Under the pieces are notes generated by a model. The model was not told where the DNA came from. It worked only from the letters and a program-made list of their open reading frames with translations, and made no database searches. This document shows positions 34,401 through 42,153 of a DNA stretch of 64,000 nt, one piece after another. Every line of letters starts with the position of its first letter. Position 1 is the first letter of the stretch. A program made the position numbers and the translations under genes. Origin of the DNA: Apostichopus japonicus (taxonomy: Eukaryota > Echinodermata > Holothuroidea > Aspidochirotida > Stichopodidae). The stretch covers positions 7,393,501 through 7,457,500 of the forward strand of contig NC_092572.1 of the NCBI RefSeq assembly GCF_037975245.1, read 5' to 3'.

Positions 34401-37400
34401 ATATCCGCGTATTAATTCGAATATATACACGTATTAATTCGAATAAATACACGTATTAATTCGAATATATACACGTCTTAAATAAAATACATATGGGGAA
34501 TAAATCCAATATATGCACGGATTAATTAGAATATACACGAAAAAACATTTCCGCTTTTGCTGTGTACATATACCAACGATAAATGTTTTGGCTGGCTCGC
34601 GAGATCGCTTCAAAAAGCGAAACTTTATACATTTACAACACATGTATATTTGAATTAATACGCGTTTATATTCGAATTAATACGCGGATATATTATGCGG
34701 TGTTTGTCCCACATGGCTTGCCATAGACGTTTCGATCCTGGCAGGGTCCGCAGAGGCTGAATGACAAGTAACTGTAACAGAAGGGACACATACACGCACT
34801 TAATACAGAAAGGGTTGATGAGCAGGGTGAACACAAAATGGATAGATGCAAGAGGAATAATATACAAGGGATGGAGAGAAGGGAGGAAACAACAGGGGGA
34901 AGAAGAGAGGTAGGAGATAAACTGTAAAGGGACAAAGAGAAGACTAAGGGAAGAGGGTAGAGAATATACTAGAGAAAAAATCAAGAAAAAACACGTGTGG
35001 AGGAGTGAAAAAGAAAACAAGGGGAAACAAGAGGAGATAAGGGGGGGGGGGAGCAGAAGAAATGTTAGTCGTGTCTTTCGTAAATGTTGAGCCCTTGAAG
35101 ATGAATGGTGCGAAGGTGTTGCATCCACGGTCTCTCTCTGCTAATTCATACTAGGTCAGGACGGCTACCTAAGGATTCAATCCCCGGTAGGGACATGTCA
35201 TTAATGGTAAAGAAACAACTGAGATGTAATCTTTATGTTTGCCATAATGATGGAAGTCAACCAAAATAGTAGGAAAACAGAATAGATTTATTTATTATAT
35301 TTCCTCCGTTCTGTATGCACAATATATATTCTGTGTTTTGTTTCTTATTGTCCAAATATTAGATCATTACGACTAGTCGTTGATTCGTTCATATAGGAGG
35401 AAGTTAACAGCTATACTTTAATTTATTAAACGGAATAAAAATAAACTGTTATACCTAGACTACCCTTCTTAAAGTGCTCCGGCTTTTCCGGCACTGTTAT
35501 GCCTAGCGGTCTTTATACAGTGCATTTGTTCATTTCCTGGAGCGTTCCGAAAGCAAAAGCAATCTTTAGTGATCAGAAATGTCACTTATCACAACTTAGA
35601 CACATGTATGTTGTTTAATGTTAATGATGTGTTCACAAGAACTAACTGTTTCACTCCATTTGCCATGATTTGCCCTAAGGACACTAAAACACGAGCCGGA
35701 TATACGACAAACTTGCTTTGGAATATTATACTGACCTTGATAATGTAAGATTAGAGTGCGATTAGCAGACAGGGCGTTATGATTCCCATTACTGGAACAC
35801 GTGATGCTTCCCCACCTATGGTCGGCGGCTGCAAATTGTATGTCACTTATATAATTAAAAGTGCCATGGATGTATTCATTTTCAATTTGTCTTTGGCCGT
35901 CTGCTGTTTGCATCTCCTCATCGAAGATCCACGTGAGATTGACAACAGGCCTGGCGCCATATGCTACACATTGCAGCTGATACAAAACAGCTGGGCTCAC
36001 TTCAAAAGGACTGGATACATTCATTTCATATAACACTATATGAATTATCGGTGTTGCTTAAAAAGGAAAAGTAATATTATAACACGAGTTTTTGCCTAAG
36101 ACTGTGACTATTTCGTGATGATATAGAATGTCACATTGTTCCCGTTTCACAACGTAATAGCTTCGTCATTCTGTTATTACAGCTAACGTTAATACAACTC
36201 TTGTTGAGGAGAAGAAATATGAACACAACACATTATCTGGAGAGACAAGAAATGATGATCTGAAAAGACCTTTCTTAAAAATTAATAAAAGTAATCTGTA
36301 TAATCTACCCCGACAGTATTAGTATAAAATATAGTTGCCAAATATATGTTTTATTAGGGTATCATTAATTACCGCTGGCGAGAAATATTTGAAATGGAAC
36401 ATTTGAGATGTGCTTAGTTCTCTAAAAATAAATATACTTACCAATAACGTGTACCGTAGTGTTTATGGATAAGCTTCCTTTCAAACATGTAACAGTGGAA
36501 TTGGAGATTTGAGACGGAAACGATATTGTGATACTGGAAGAAAGCAAATTGCTGACATAATACTCAGCATAAGTTGACAAGTTTGTACGGTTATCAATAT
36601 CCCAGATCATCTCTTCGTGGGAGGGAAACTCAGCCTTGCATGTTAAGTTGAATATTCTGTTGGCTAATTCGAATACTTCCGACGAAACACGTCTTCCGTC
36701 CTTGATCAAAAACAGATTTCCGTTGGTGAATTCTTGGTATAAAGAAAATAAAACATTCATTGTTAAGTGTCAAAAGTCAGTAATGTTAACTTTAACTTTT
36801 CCCTCACGATGGTAGTCAAGAAAGAGTGTGTGTAAAAGTAAGTAGGCCTGACGTTTCGATCCTAGCAGGATCCGCATAGGCTGAATGACAAGTAACAGTA
36901 ACAGAAGGGACACATACACGCACTTAATACAGAAAGGGTTCATGAGCAGGGTAAACAAAAAGACATAAATGTAAGAGAGTTAGTAGACAAGGGATGGAGA
37001 GAATGGAGAAACCAACAGGGGGAAGATTAGAAGTAGTAGATTAACTGTAAAGGGACAAAGAGATGACTAAGGGAAGAGGGTAGAGAATATACTAAAGAAG
37101 GATAAGACAAACGCATGTGGAGGAAGAAAGGCAAAAGAAAAAAAGAAGAAGAGGAAACTGGGGGGTGGGTTGGGGGAAGGGAGCAGAAGAAAGGTTAGTC
37201 ATGTCTTCGTGAATGTTGCACCCTTGAGGTTGAATGGTGCAAAGGCGTTGCATCCACAGTCTCTGTTTGCTAATTCGTACTTGGTCAGGACGGCTGCCTA
37301 AGGATTCACTCCCCTGTAGGGACATGTCATTAATGGTACTGTTGGGAAGATTAAAGTGCTCTCCAAACGGGGTTTCAGTCTACAAAGTGTTGACTGTGGA

Positions 37401-40400
37401 TCTGTGACTATAGAACAGCTTCTTAAAGGTCGATTTGGTTTCACTCACAAACTGGATGAAGCAAACTCTACAAGAGATCAGATATATGACATGAGAGGTA
37501 GTACAAGTGATGTGACAGTTAGGCTTGTATGTGAGTTGGGTGCAGTAGCTGGTGATGGAATTGGATTCAACAATGTGGTGGCTGCAGACGATGCATCTCG
37601 AAGAACGATCACATTTGAAAGTACCATGCTGAATTGGAATAGGGCTATACGTTATAAGTGATACAGCAGCAAGCACAATAAGGTATCGTAGGTTAGGTGG
37701 ACGTCTGTAGGCGACGGTGGGTTTTGTTGGAGTCTATCTGAAAAGAGGAGAATGTTGTGGTTGTTAGTGGTGATTTGAGGATGAAGATTTGGTTGGAAAG
37801 TACCAACAGAAGGAGCCTGTCATGAATCTTTTCCCTTTTGGACTTTTACTGCTAATGTATATAATCTCGATAGGGAGCGGTATCTCTGAATGGCTTCACG
37901 CACCCTTCTGGCTATTGTCTGTAAGGTGTTTCCTAAAACATCTGTATGACGAATGAAAAAAGAATTGTTAGAGCAAATGAGACGACTGTAGGCAATTCCA
38001 AAATTGCAGTGGCGGGGATGGAAGCTAGAAGAATAGAGAAACTGGTGTTTGTCTGTGGACTTGGTGTATAAGTCAGTGAGAGAGAGAACCGTGTTCCTTG
38101 CGAACAGTCACATTGACCTGTTGGTGAAAGTAATCCGAGGTGAATTTAATGGTGCTGTGGAAGGAATTAATGTCACTGATGAAGGTGAGCAGGCTATCTT
38201 CATCACTGGTCCAAACGAAGAAGATGTCATCAATGAAAGGACCGCAGAGAGCTGCACGGAGCATGTGGTCTTCCAGGCTAGACATAAACAGGCAATAAAG
38301 GGAGGAACCATCCTGGTAACCATGACAGTCCCTTGTTTTTGAAAGTAATGCTTGTCCATAAACTGACGTTGTTTTTGGTGAAAAAATGTTCCATGAGAAC
38401 TTTGATGTCAGAGATGGATGGACAAGTATGGACCTTCTTGGACATGGCTGCACAAGTAGCTGCGATACCTACAGCACGAGGGATGCTAGTGTACATAAAA
38501 GTGATGTCGAAATTATCGATGATAGCTGCACTGGGGATTTTGTTCTTGATATCTTCAAGTTCCTGAGAAAGAATGGAGTTTCATGGATGTAAGAGTTAAT
38601 CTGAGGAACAAGAGATTTGATGAAGTGGTCCACAAACAATGATATATTCTCAGTGGAAGACCCTTTGCCTGAAATGATAGGTCTACTAGGGTTAAAAGGC
38701 TTGCGAATTTTGGGCAGAAGATAAAATCTGGCTGCCCTACAGTCTGCAGGAGAAAGGAAAGAAAGAGACTTCTTGGAGATCTTGTTCCGCTGGTACATAT
38801 CAGTGATAGTCTGTTTCATCTGCTTGGCAAAAATATTTGTGGGATCAGAATCAAGAAAAGTGTAATTATCGCTGTTGGAGAGACGAGGCATAGCTTGCTT
38901 GAGATAATCTTGTCAATCTTGGATGATAGAACAAAATAATGTGGTCAAGAAGATGGAAATATCCACAAAATTAACAAAGTAAACTAAATTTGATAACACT
39001 TATGTGTAATTATCAATCTTTTAAAATAATAAGCAATATTAGTATGTTATTGTACCGGATTTGGAGTAAACTCCAATAACCGATTGTTATTTCATTTTCT
39101 CATTCCGAAAAAGTGCCAAAACAAAGCAACAGATCATATTTAATGATACGTTATTAATCAGGATCTGTTCTTGTAACTTGGCTTACATGTTGAGGAGTAT
39201 GAATTGAAGTACCTGTGGTTAATTTAGGCAATTTTGGATCCCCATAAGGCCTCCCAGGAGCAGCGTACGCAAATTGTTTACTACTATGTGAAGAGGGTTT
39301 ATTTACAAGTGACGAACACTCCAGGCTCTCGATAGCAAAATGTGTACACTGTCGTGATACAAAAAAAATCATGCTATGAAAGGCCAACGTGTCCACTATC
39401 CAGTGATGGGTAGCGCTTAGCCAGTGAGAACTTCTATGTCAACTTAGAGGACACATTCTTTATGTGATTTTGTGTGTTAGTCAATGAGGTATTAAATAGA
39501 CGTTTGCTATCTTAACAACCCTCGGTATGCCATATTATTCTATTTTTGGACATTTTCACTTTCATATTCGATTAGAGAAATATAACGTAATTGTTTGTTT
39601 ATAACCGTTTATTTCACAGAGGTATTAACGTTGTTGGTATATATAGAACGGTACAACAATCCCTTTTCAACTCGAAGGAGTTAGATTATTGCTTTTGACT
39701 TCATCTCAACAATAACTGGACAATAATGTGAAGGTAATACTAACAAAAATAATGTTAAGAAAACAGAGTGGACTAGGATGTGTTTTCTAACTGTGATACT
39801 ACATTCGAATTATCATAATTTAATAAAGAAATGCATAACCGTAACATTTGCTGCCTCTGAAGAAAAAAATGCAGAGATTCGTCCTTTTACTCATAAAATG
39901 AAGAAAATACTAACTAAAGAAGAAAAAAAAGTTAAAATTTATGTGTCCTTTGTATTATATCTTTAATTAAACAAAATAAATGTCAACGAATAAATTTCCA
40001 TGTTGAGGTGACCTTACCTCTTATAAGGATACAATAGGTGGCTACTGGTTGTCCATGTTCTATGCATTTGTATAATCCTCCGTCGTCAGCCCCAATGTTA
40101 GTTATTTGAAGGATGTAAGTTTGTCTTAAACTTGCGTGTTGATTCGTATAAAGCGCGCTTCGTTTATACCCGATAAATGCAGTCATATTATCAATACGCC
40201 ACAATGCCTGTGATGCATCGGATATATTGCATTGTAAAGACACTGAGTCGCCTACATTATGGTGTAACACATTTGTGTTTGGTGCATCATCCCCGCATTG
40301 ACCTGTGGTCAAAATGGCTAAAAATGATAAAAGAGTATAACACTCAAAGGTCATAAAATGCCAATAAATTATAAATCTAATAAAATAATGCAATGATGAA

Positions 40401-41125
40401 AGTAGATATGTAAATATGTTAAAACATTGTTAGGTCTTTCTAAAATACGTCCTTAATTATTTATGTAAAGATGAATAATAACGTCTTGTCAAAGAAGTAG
40501 AGTACTTCTGACTCTTTTTCCATAAAAAATTACATTTTAAGACATGCCGCAATTTGGAACTTTTAGTTAAACTTAGTCTGAATTCTAAATGTGATATCAT
40601 TCTATTTTCTATTTCAAACAATAAGGTAACTAATTCCTTCATTGCTTGATTCATGTATTTCTAGCAAATAAACACTTTTACAGAATAATAAAAGAACATA
40701 CACTTGTGTGTAAATATGCGTTTATTATATTATATTATATTATATTATATTATATTATATTATATTATATTATATTATATTATATTATATTATATTATAT
40801 TATATTATATTATATTATATTATATTATATTATATTATATTATATTATATTATATTATATTATATTATATTATATTATATTATATTATATTATATTATAT
40901 TATATTATATTATATTATATTATATTATATTATATTATATTATATTATATTATATTATATTATATTATATTATATTATATTATATTATATTATATTATAT
41001 TATATTATATTATATTATATTATATTATATTATATTATATTATATTATATTATATTATATTATATTATATTATATTATATTATATTATATTATATTATAT
41101 TATATTATATTATATTATATTATAT

Positions 41126-41157
<32 letters not shown>

Positions 41158-41670
41158 CTATATGTAATATTTAGATATTTACACGCTTCTGTTATCTTAT
41201 TGTACCTTCACTGCATGGAAAAGGAAAAAAAAACAGAAGTTGAATATGTATAAAATCATTTTCATTTTCGCTTTCGCAATATTTCTCAGGACTATACACA
41301 CACATCAAGAATAGGTAAACTGACAAAAAAAAAAGAGATCTTAAAGTATTAGAGACGATTCAGGTCTAAACTATATCTACATGTGCAAACGGCAATCTCA
41401 TATATTATTATTATGTTTTAATATTTTTATGAAAGCTAAACTGCTATTCATAATGCCTGTTAGTTTTGCTCAAAGTCTTCTACATATTAGTGACTTAACA
41501 CCAGAATGACAAAGGACTTAGCAAAGTACTAAAAGGTTACTTTGATATGAGTTAATTTGGCAATTACAGATCTAACAGCTAGGAAAATTTTATAGTGACG
41601 ATAGACTTAACTTACTTGCGTGAATAACATTGCAAAGTAACAAAAGGTAAGCTATACATTTCACGAACAT
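22307..41670 (-). CDS. Gene C: Ig-domain receptor pseudokinase, about 916 aa
   Basis: 17 exons in transcript order: 41670-41616, 40317-40018, 36732-36442, 36056-35736, 34158-33868, 33483-33163, 32630-32514, 31780-31753, 30244-30198, 29510-29343, 29080-28982, 28544-28381, 28021-27899, 27636-27525, 26932-26833, 25548-25446, 22417-22307. Total 2751 nt, with every phase compatible. Order of parts: signal peptide, V-type Ig, Ig-Ig, Ig-Ig (duplicate pair), transmembrane helix, juxtamembrane, kinase fold, tail. The kinase region has no Gly-rich loop (LETGLSANRWMG), VLIS in place of VAVK, HPCIQARK for HRDLAARN and FDMC for the DFG region. PHHAPE, SDVW and CWSVTPNLRPNL keep the fold recognisable. Intact frames and splice sites over 17 exons suggest selection on a non-catalytic receptor, possibly a scaffold or decoy in the plasma membrane. 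Ligand unknown. Confidence 0.85.
22550..24690. repeat. Diverged direct repeat flanking a DNA transposon
   Basis: About 22550-22960 and 24330-24690 share blocks in the same order (for example AATGATATTCTTTA, AGCTTCTTGTAGGG or its variant, TTTGACAGGAGATTCGACAA or its variant). The TIR element at 22984-24322 lies between them. Either a segmental duplication or two copies of one non-coding element. Confidence 0.55.
22984..24322. mobile_element. Non-autonomous DNA transposon with CAGGGGCGTATCCA ends
   Basis: Left end CAGGGGCGTATCCAGG, right end TGGATACGCCCCTG (inverted). CAAATA at 22978-22983 is repeated directly at 24323-24328. The interior is rich in poly-G runs, with no intact ORF. The ends resemble hAT-like elements, but the duplication seems to be 6 bp and not 8, so the family is unsure. 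Lies in the last intron of gene C. Confidence 0.65.
24799..25411. mobile_element. TTAA-flanked MITE, 613 bp
   Basis: Terminal inverted repeats AGCAGCATTTTGC / GCAAAATGCTGCT, flanked by TTAA at 24795-24798 and 25412-25415. A 29-bp hairpin (ACCAGGGAGTT...AACTCCCTGGT) lies at 25081-25109. It ends about 30 bp from the donor of gene C exon 16. No ORF. Confidence 0.75.
25446..25548 (-). CDS. Gene C exon 16: subdomain XI
   Basis: Acceptor AATGTTAG. Reads FDLLLQCWSVTPNLRPNLTE: the CW-x6-RP signature of tyrosine kinases is intact. 103 nt, equal to gene A. Donor GTGTGT. Confidence 0.87.
26833..26932 (-). CDS. Gene C exon 15: helix G region
   Basis: Phase 1 in, phase 2 out, like gene A exon 2260-2356. 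Reads NINADYQIEAGWQAAQIQQD and KPSNCSTEM. The GxxPY motif is not conserved. Confidence 0.75.
27525..27636 (-). CDS. Gene C exon 14: APE motif and helix F
   Basis: NCPHHAPECISEGIYTEFSD followed by VWYVANVLWEMMSE. The SDVW segment is retained; the usual SFGV is YVAN. 112 nt, as in gene A. Confidence 0.9.
27857..27932. repeat. Short tandem duplication across a gene C splice donor
   Basis: AGCAGCATAG(ATCATAG)AAACGAGATGC occurs in the intron just after exon 13 and again in the exon end. The intronic copy has 7 extra bases. The duplication therefore copied coding sequence into the intron beside the GTAAGG donor. Confidence 0.7.
27899..28021 (-). CDS. Gene C exon 13: degenerate catalytic and activation loops
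   Basis: 41 codons, phase 0-0, acceptor CATCTGCAG, donor GTAAGG. LSHPCIQARKILVT replaces the HRDLAARN loop; STKLFDMC replaces the DFG segment (Asp kept, Phe and Gly lost). Confidence 0.87.
27990..28751. repeat. Inverted repeat copying the start of gene C exon 13
   Basis: 27990-28045 on the minus strand and about 28694-28751 on the plus strand both read TTTCATGTGG(T/C)CTCATCTGCAG and on through CTATCACACCCGTGT to CAAGCAAGAAAAA. The arms include the exon acceptor and first 10 codons. AT-rich sequence and exon 12 lie between. Confidence 0.8.
28381..28544 (-). CDS. Gene C exon 12: hinge to helix E
   Basis: Encodes TLFLLQEYVGMKTLDAYM and HFIVQILEALQHLHENG. Hinge, helix D and helix E are clear. 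Phase 0 at the 3' end, donor GTATCA. Confidence 0.88.
28982..29080 (-). CDS. Gene C exon 11: helix C to beta-4
   Basis: Encodes EGEINWDNYVRRLLALP and CEYLLKVEGICVEN. The LLxVxGIC core is typical of RTKs. The expected helix-C Glu position is basic. Phases match gene A exon 22-131. Confidence 0.83.
29343..29510 (-). CDS. Gene C exon 10: degenerate N-lobe
   Basis: Acceptor TTTTACAG, donor GTACGG. RQKIFERDQMNIILKLETGL aligns with the RTK start-of-kinase segment (fpRdxLxlgxxLG). No GxGxxG follows, and KKTCVLISTFI shows Ser where the VAVK lysine belongs. Confidence 0.82.
30198..30244 (-). CDS. Gene C exon 9: juxtamembrane
   Basis: 47 nt reading LKLPTLPDCDHSKNE between TTACTAG and GTAACT. Phase 2 in, phase 1 out, as required. 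Confidence 0.65.
30429..30480. repeat. (AT)n microsatellite with ACATAT interruptions
   Basis: AT repeat in a gene C juxtamembrane intron. Similar tracts occur at about 28045-28110 and 28605-28690. Confidence 0.85.
31283..31380. repeat. 98-bp hairpin, possible tiny MITE
   Basis: GTAAAGTAAATACTGTTCAT at the left and ATGAACAGTAGTTGCTTTAC at the right form inverted arms of about 24 bp around a 50-bp loop. Lies in a gene C intron between exons 8 and 9. No clear target duplication. Confidence 0.55.
31753..31780 (-). CDS. Gene C exon 8: 28-nt juxtamembrane microexon
   Basis: Acceptor TTTGTTTCAG, reads DATFITYSG, donor GTATGT. Its 28 nt convert phase 1 to phase 2. It is short, so less certain, but it restores frame with exon 9. 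Confidence 0.65.
32514..32630 (-). CDS. Gene C exon 7: transmembrane helix
   Basis: Encodes QEQRQWNSLT, the hydrophobic run ISILVSASSVILIFVIITS, then CSLRRKLT, a basic stop-transfer sequence. Phase 1-1, donor GTAAGT. Confidence 0.88.
33163..33483 (-). CDS. Gene C exon 6: Ig domain, copy 1 of pair member b
   Basis: 107 codons, phase 1-1, acceptor TTTTTAAG, donor GTCAGT. Same landmarks as exon 4. Confidence 0.87.
33868..34158 (-). CDS. Gene C exon 5: Ig domain, copy 1 of pair member a
   Basis: 97 codons, phase 1-1, acceptor TATACCAAG, donor GTAAGT. Contains NIIFNLTCKAEFPFHEEMIW and STVTCMKGSL. Paralog of exon 3. Confidence 0.87.
34282..34725. mobile_element. Palindromic MITE, 444 bp, with known empty site
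   Basis: Ends GGCAAGCCATGTGGGACAAA and TTTGTCCCACATGGCTTGCC are inverted, followed by ATATATCCGCGTATTAATT-type repeats inside. GACGTT(T) flanks both sides. The duplicate at 36850-36860 has a single GACGTTT at the same place, showing the pre-insertion state. Confidence 0.82.
35736..36056 (-). CDS. Gene C exon 4: Ig domain, copy 2 of pair member b
   Basis: 107 codons, phase 1-1. LYQLQCVAYGARPVVNLTWI and WGSITCSSNGNHNAL mark the Ig fold. Differs from 33163-33483 at only a few residues (for example EEMQ against EEVQ). Confidence 0.87.
36442..36732 (-). CDS. Gene C exon 3: Ig domain, copy 2 of pair member a
   Basis: 97 codons, phase 1-1. LANRIFNLTCKAEFPSHEEM and STVTCLKGSLSINTTVHVIG give the two Ig cysteines with several N-glycosylation sequons. 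Nearly identical to 33868-34158. Confidence 0.87.
36840..38925 (-). mobile_element. Degenerate Penelope-like retroelement (RT + GIY-YIG)
   Basis: Minus-strand frames 38891-38469, 38496-38278 and 38453-38073 hold reverse-transcriptase pieces: CRAARFYLLPKIRKP, RPIISGKGSSTENIS, SYIHETPFFLRNL and FIDDIFFVW. Frame 37676-37380 holds a Cys/His cluster (CIVCSHH) and a GIY-YIG nuclease core (VIYLISCRVC, then ETKSTFKKLFYSHRSTVNT). The usual YVG reads FVS. Frames are broken between blocks and the 5' end is missing. The downstream part to 36840, with GATCGAAACGTCAGGCC-type sequence, looks like a Penelope 3' region. Sits in a gene C intron, antisense to nothing, sense with the gene. Confidence 0.78.
38926..40017. 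other. Gene C intron 2 remainder
   Basis: AT-rich. One minus-strand frame (39396-39154) contains YAAPGRPYGDPKLPKLTTGT but has no family match or matching splice phases. Nothing else supportable. Confidence 0.45.
40018..40317 (-). CDS. Gene C exon 2: V-type Ig domain
   Basis: Phase 1-1. VGDSVSLQCNISDASQALWR and IGADDGGLYKCIEHGQPV supply both Ig cysteines, the core Trp and the D-x-G-x-Y-x-C motif. Donor GTAAGG. Confidence 0.9.
40722..41144. repeat. (ATTAT)n pentanucleotide array, about 400 bp, then (AT)n
   Basis: Near-perfect 5-bp repeats from about 40722 to 41121, followed by about 24 bp of AT. In two frames it would translate as repeated ILYYI, which is an artefact. Lies in gene C intron 1, between signal peptide and first Ig. 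Confidence 0.95.
41616..41670 (-). CDS. Gene C exon 1: signal peptide
   Basis: ATG at 41670-41668, reading MFVKCIAYLLLLCNVIHA before GTAAGT. Phase 1, as needed by exon 2. Confidence 0.8.
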
Positions 41671-42054
41671 TTTCCTAACAGAAAACACTGTCTGTTCCAA
41701 TGATAGTAGGTGGACTGTTACAAACGCTGTACTGTGTACTATTATGGTAACGATATAGTGGGAAGCTGTCGTTGAAAGTAAAGTGTTTCGTATTGTATAG
41801 TTCTGTGTAAACTGTATTGTCATAAAATTGCAGGATATATGCTTAAACGAAACTGACAATAAAAATAGCTATAGAGACATTAATCATGCAGTTAAAGGAA
41901 GGAATTGTTTTTCAAAGTGATTTAAATGGGAAAGACACCAACAATTTTATCTTTAGTTGTTAATGACGACGCAGATCTTTGCAAAAGGAAATCCTCTTTC
42001 GTTTGGGAGATGAAAATGTAAATATGTAATGTAGTAGCGCCGCTAGGACATCTT

Positions 42055-42058
<4 letters not shown>

Positions 42059-42150
<92 letters not shown>
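42059..42150. repeat. (AT)n microsatellite
   Basis: About 92 bp of uninterrupted AT, roughly 390 bp upstream of the gene C start codon. Confidence 0.95.

Positions 42151-42153
<3 letters not shown>

Larger units (their letters stand above)
32770..37339. repeat. Tandem duplication of an Ig-Ig exon pair plus flank
   Basis: Unit 1 (about 32770-35207) and unit 2 (about 35335-37339) align along their length: both Ig exons, the introns between them, and a non-coding part starting near GTGTGTGTAAAAGTAAGTAG and ending near GGGACATGTCATTAATGGTA. Unit 1 is longer by the MITE at 34282-34725. Exons differ at few sites, so the event is recent. The end of the shared segment matches the 3' region of the neighbouring Penelope-like element. 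Confidence 0.82.

Noticed and set aside
35128..35215. tRNA-like GGATTCAATCC box in the duplicated unit (also near 37300)
   Set aside because: Part of the shared non-coding segment; no cloverleaf could be drawn.
37356..38592. Plus-strand ORFs over the Penelope-like element
   Set aside because: They are antisense shadows of the reverse-transcriptase and GIY-YIG frames.
39154..39396. Minus-strand ORF with GRPYGDPKLPKLTTGT as an extra gene C exon
   Set aside because: It is not bounded by phase-1 splice sites and would interrupt the otherwise complete model.
40646..41174. ORFs of 173 and 156 codons with repeated ILYYI
   Set aside because: Pure translation of the ATTAT pentanucleotide array.
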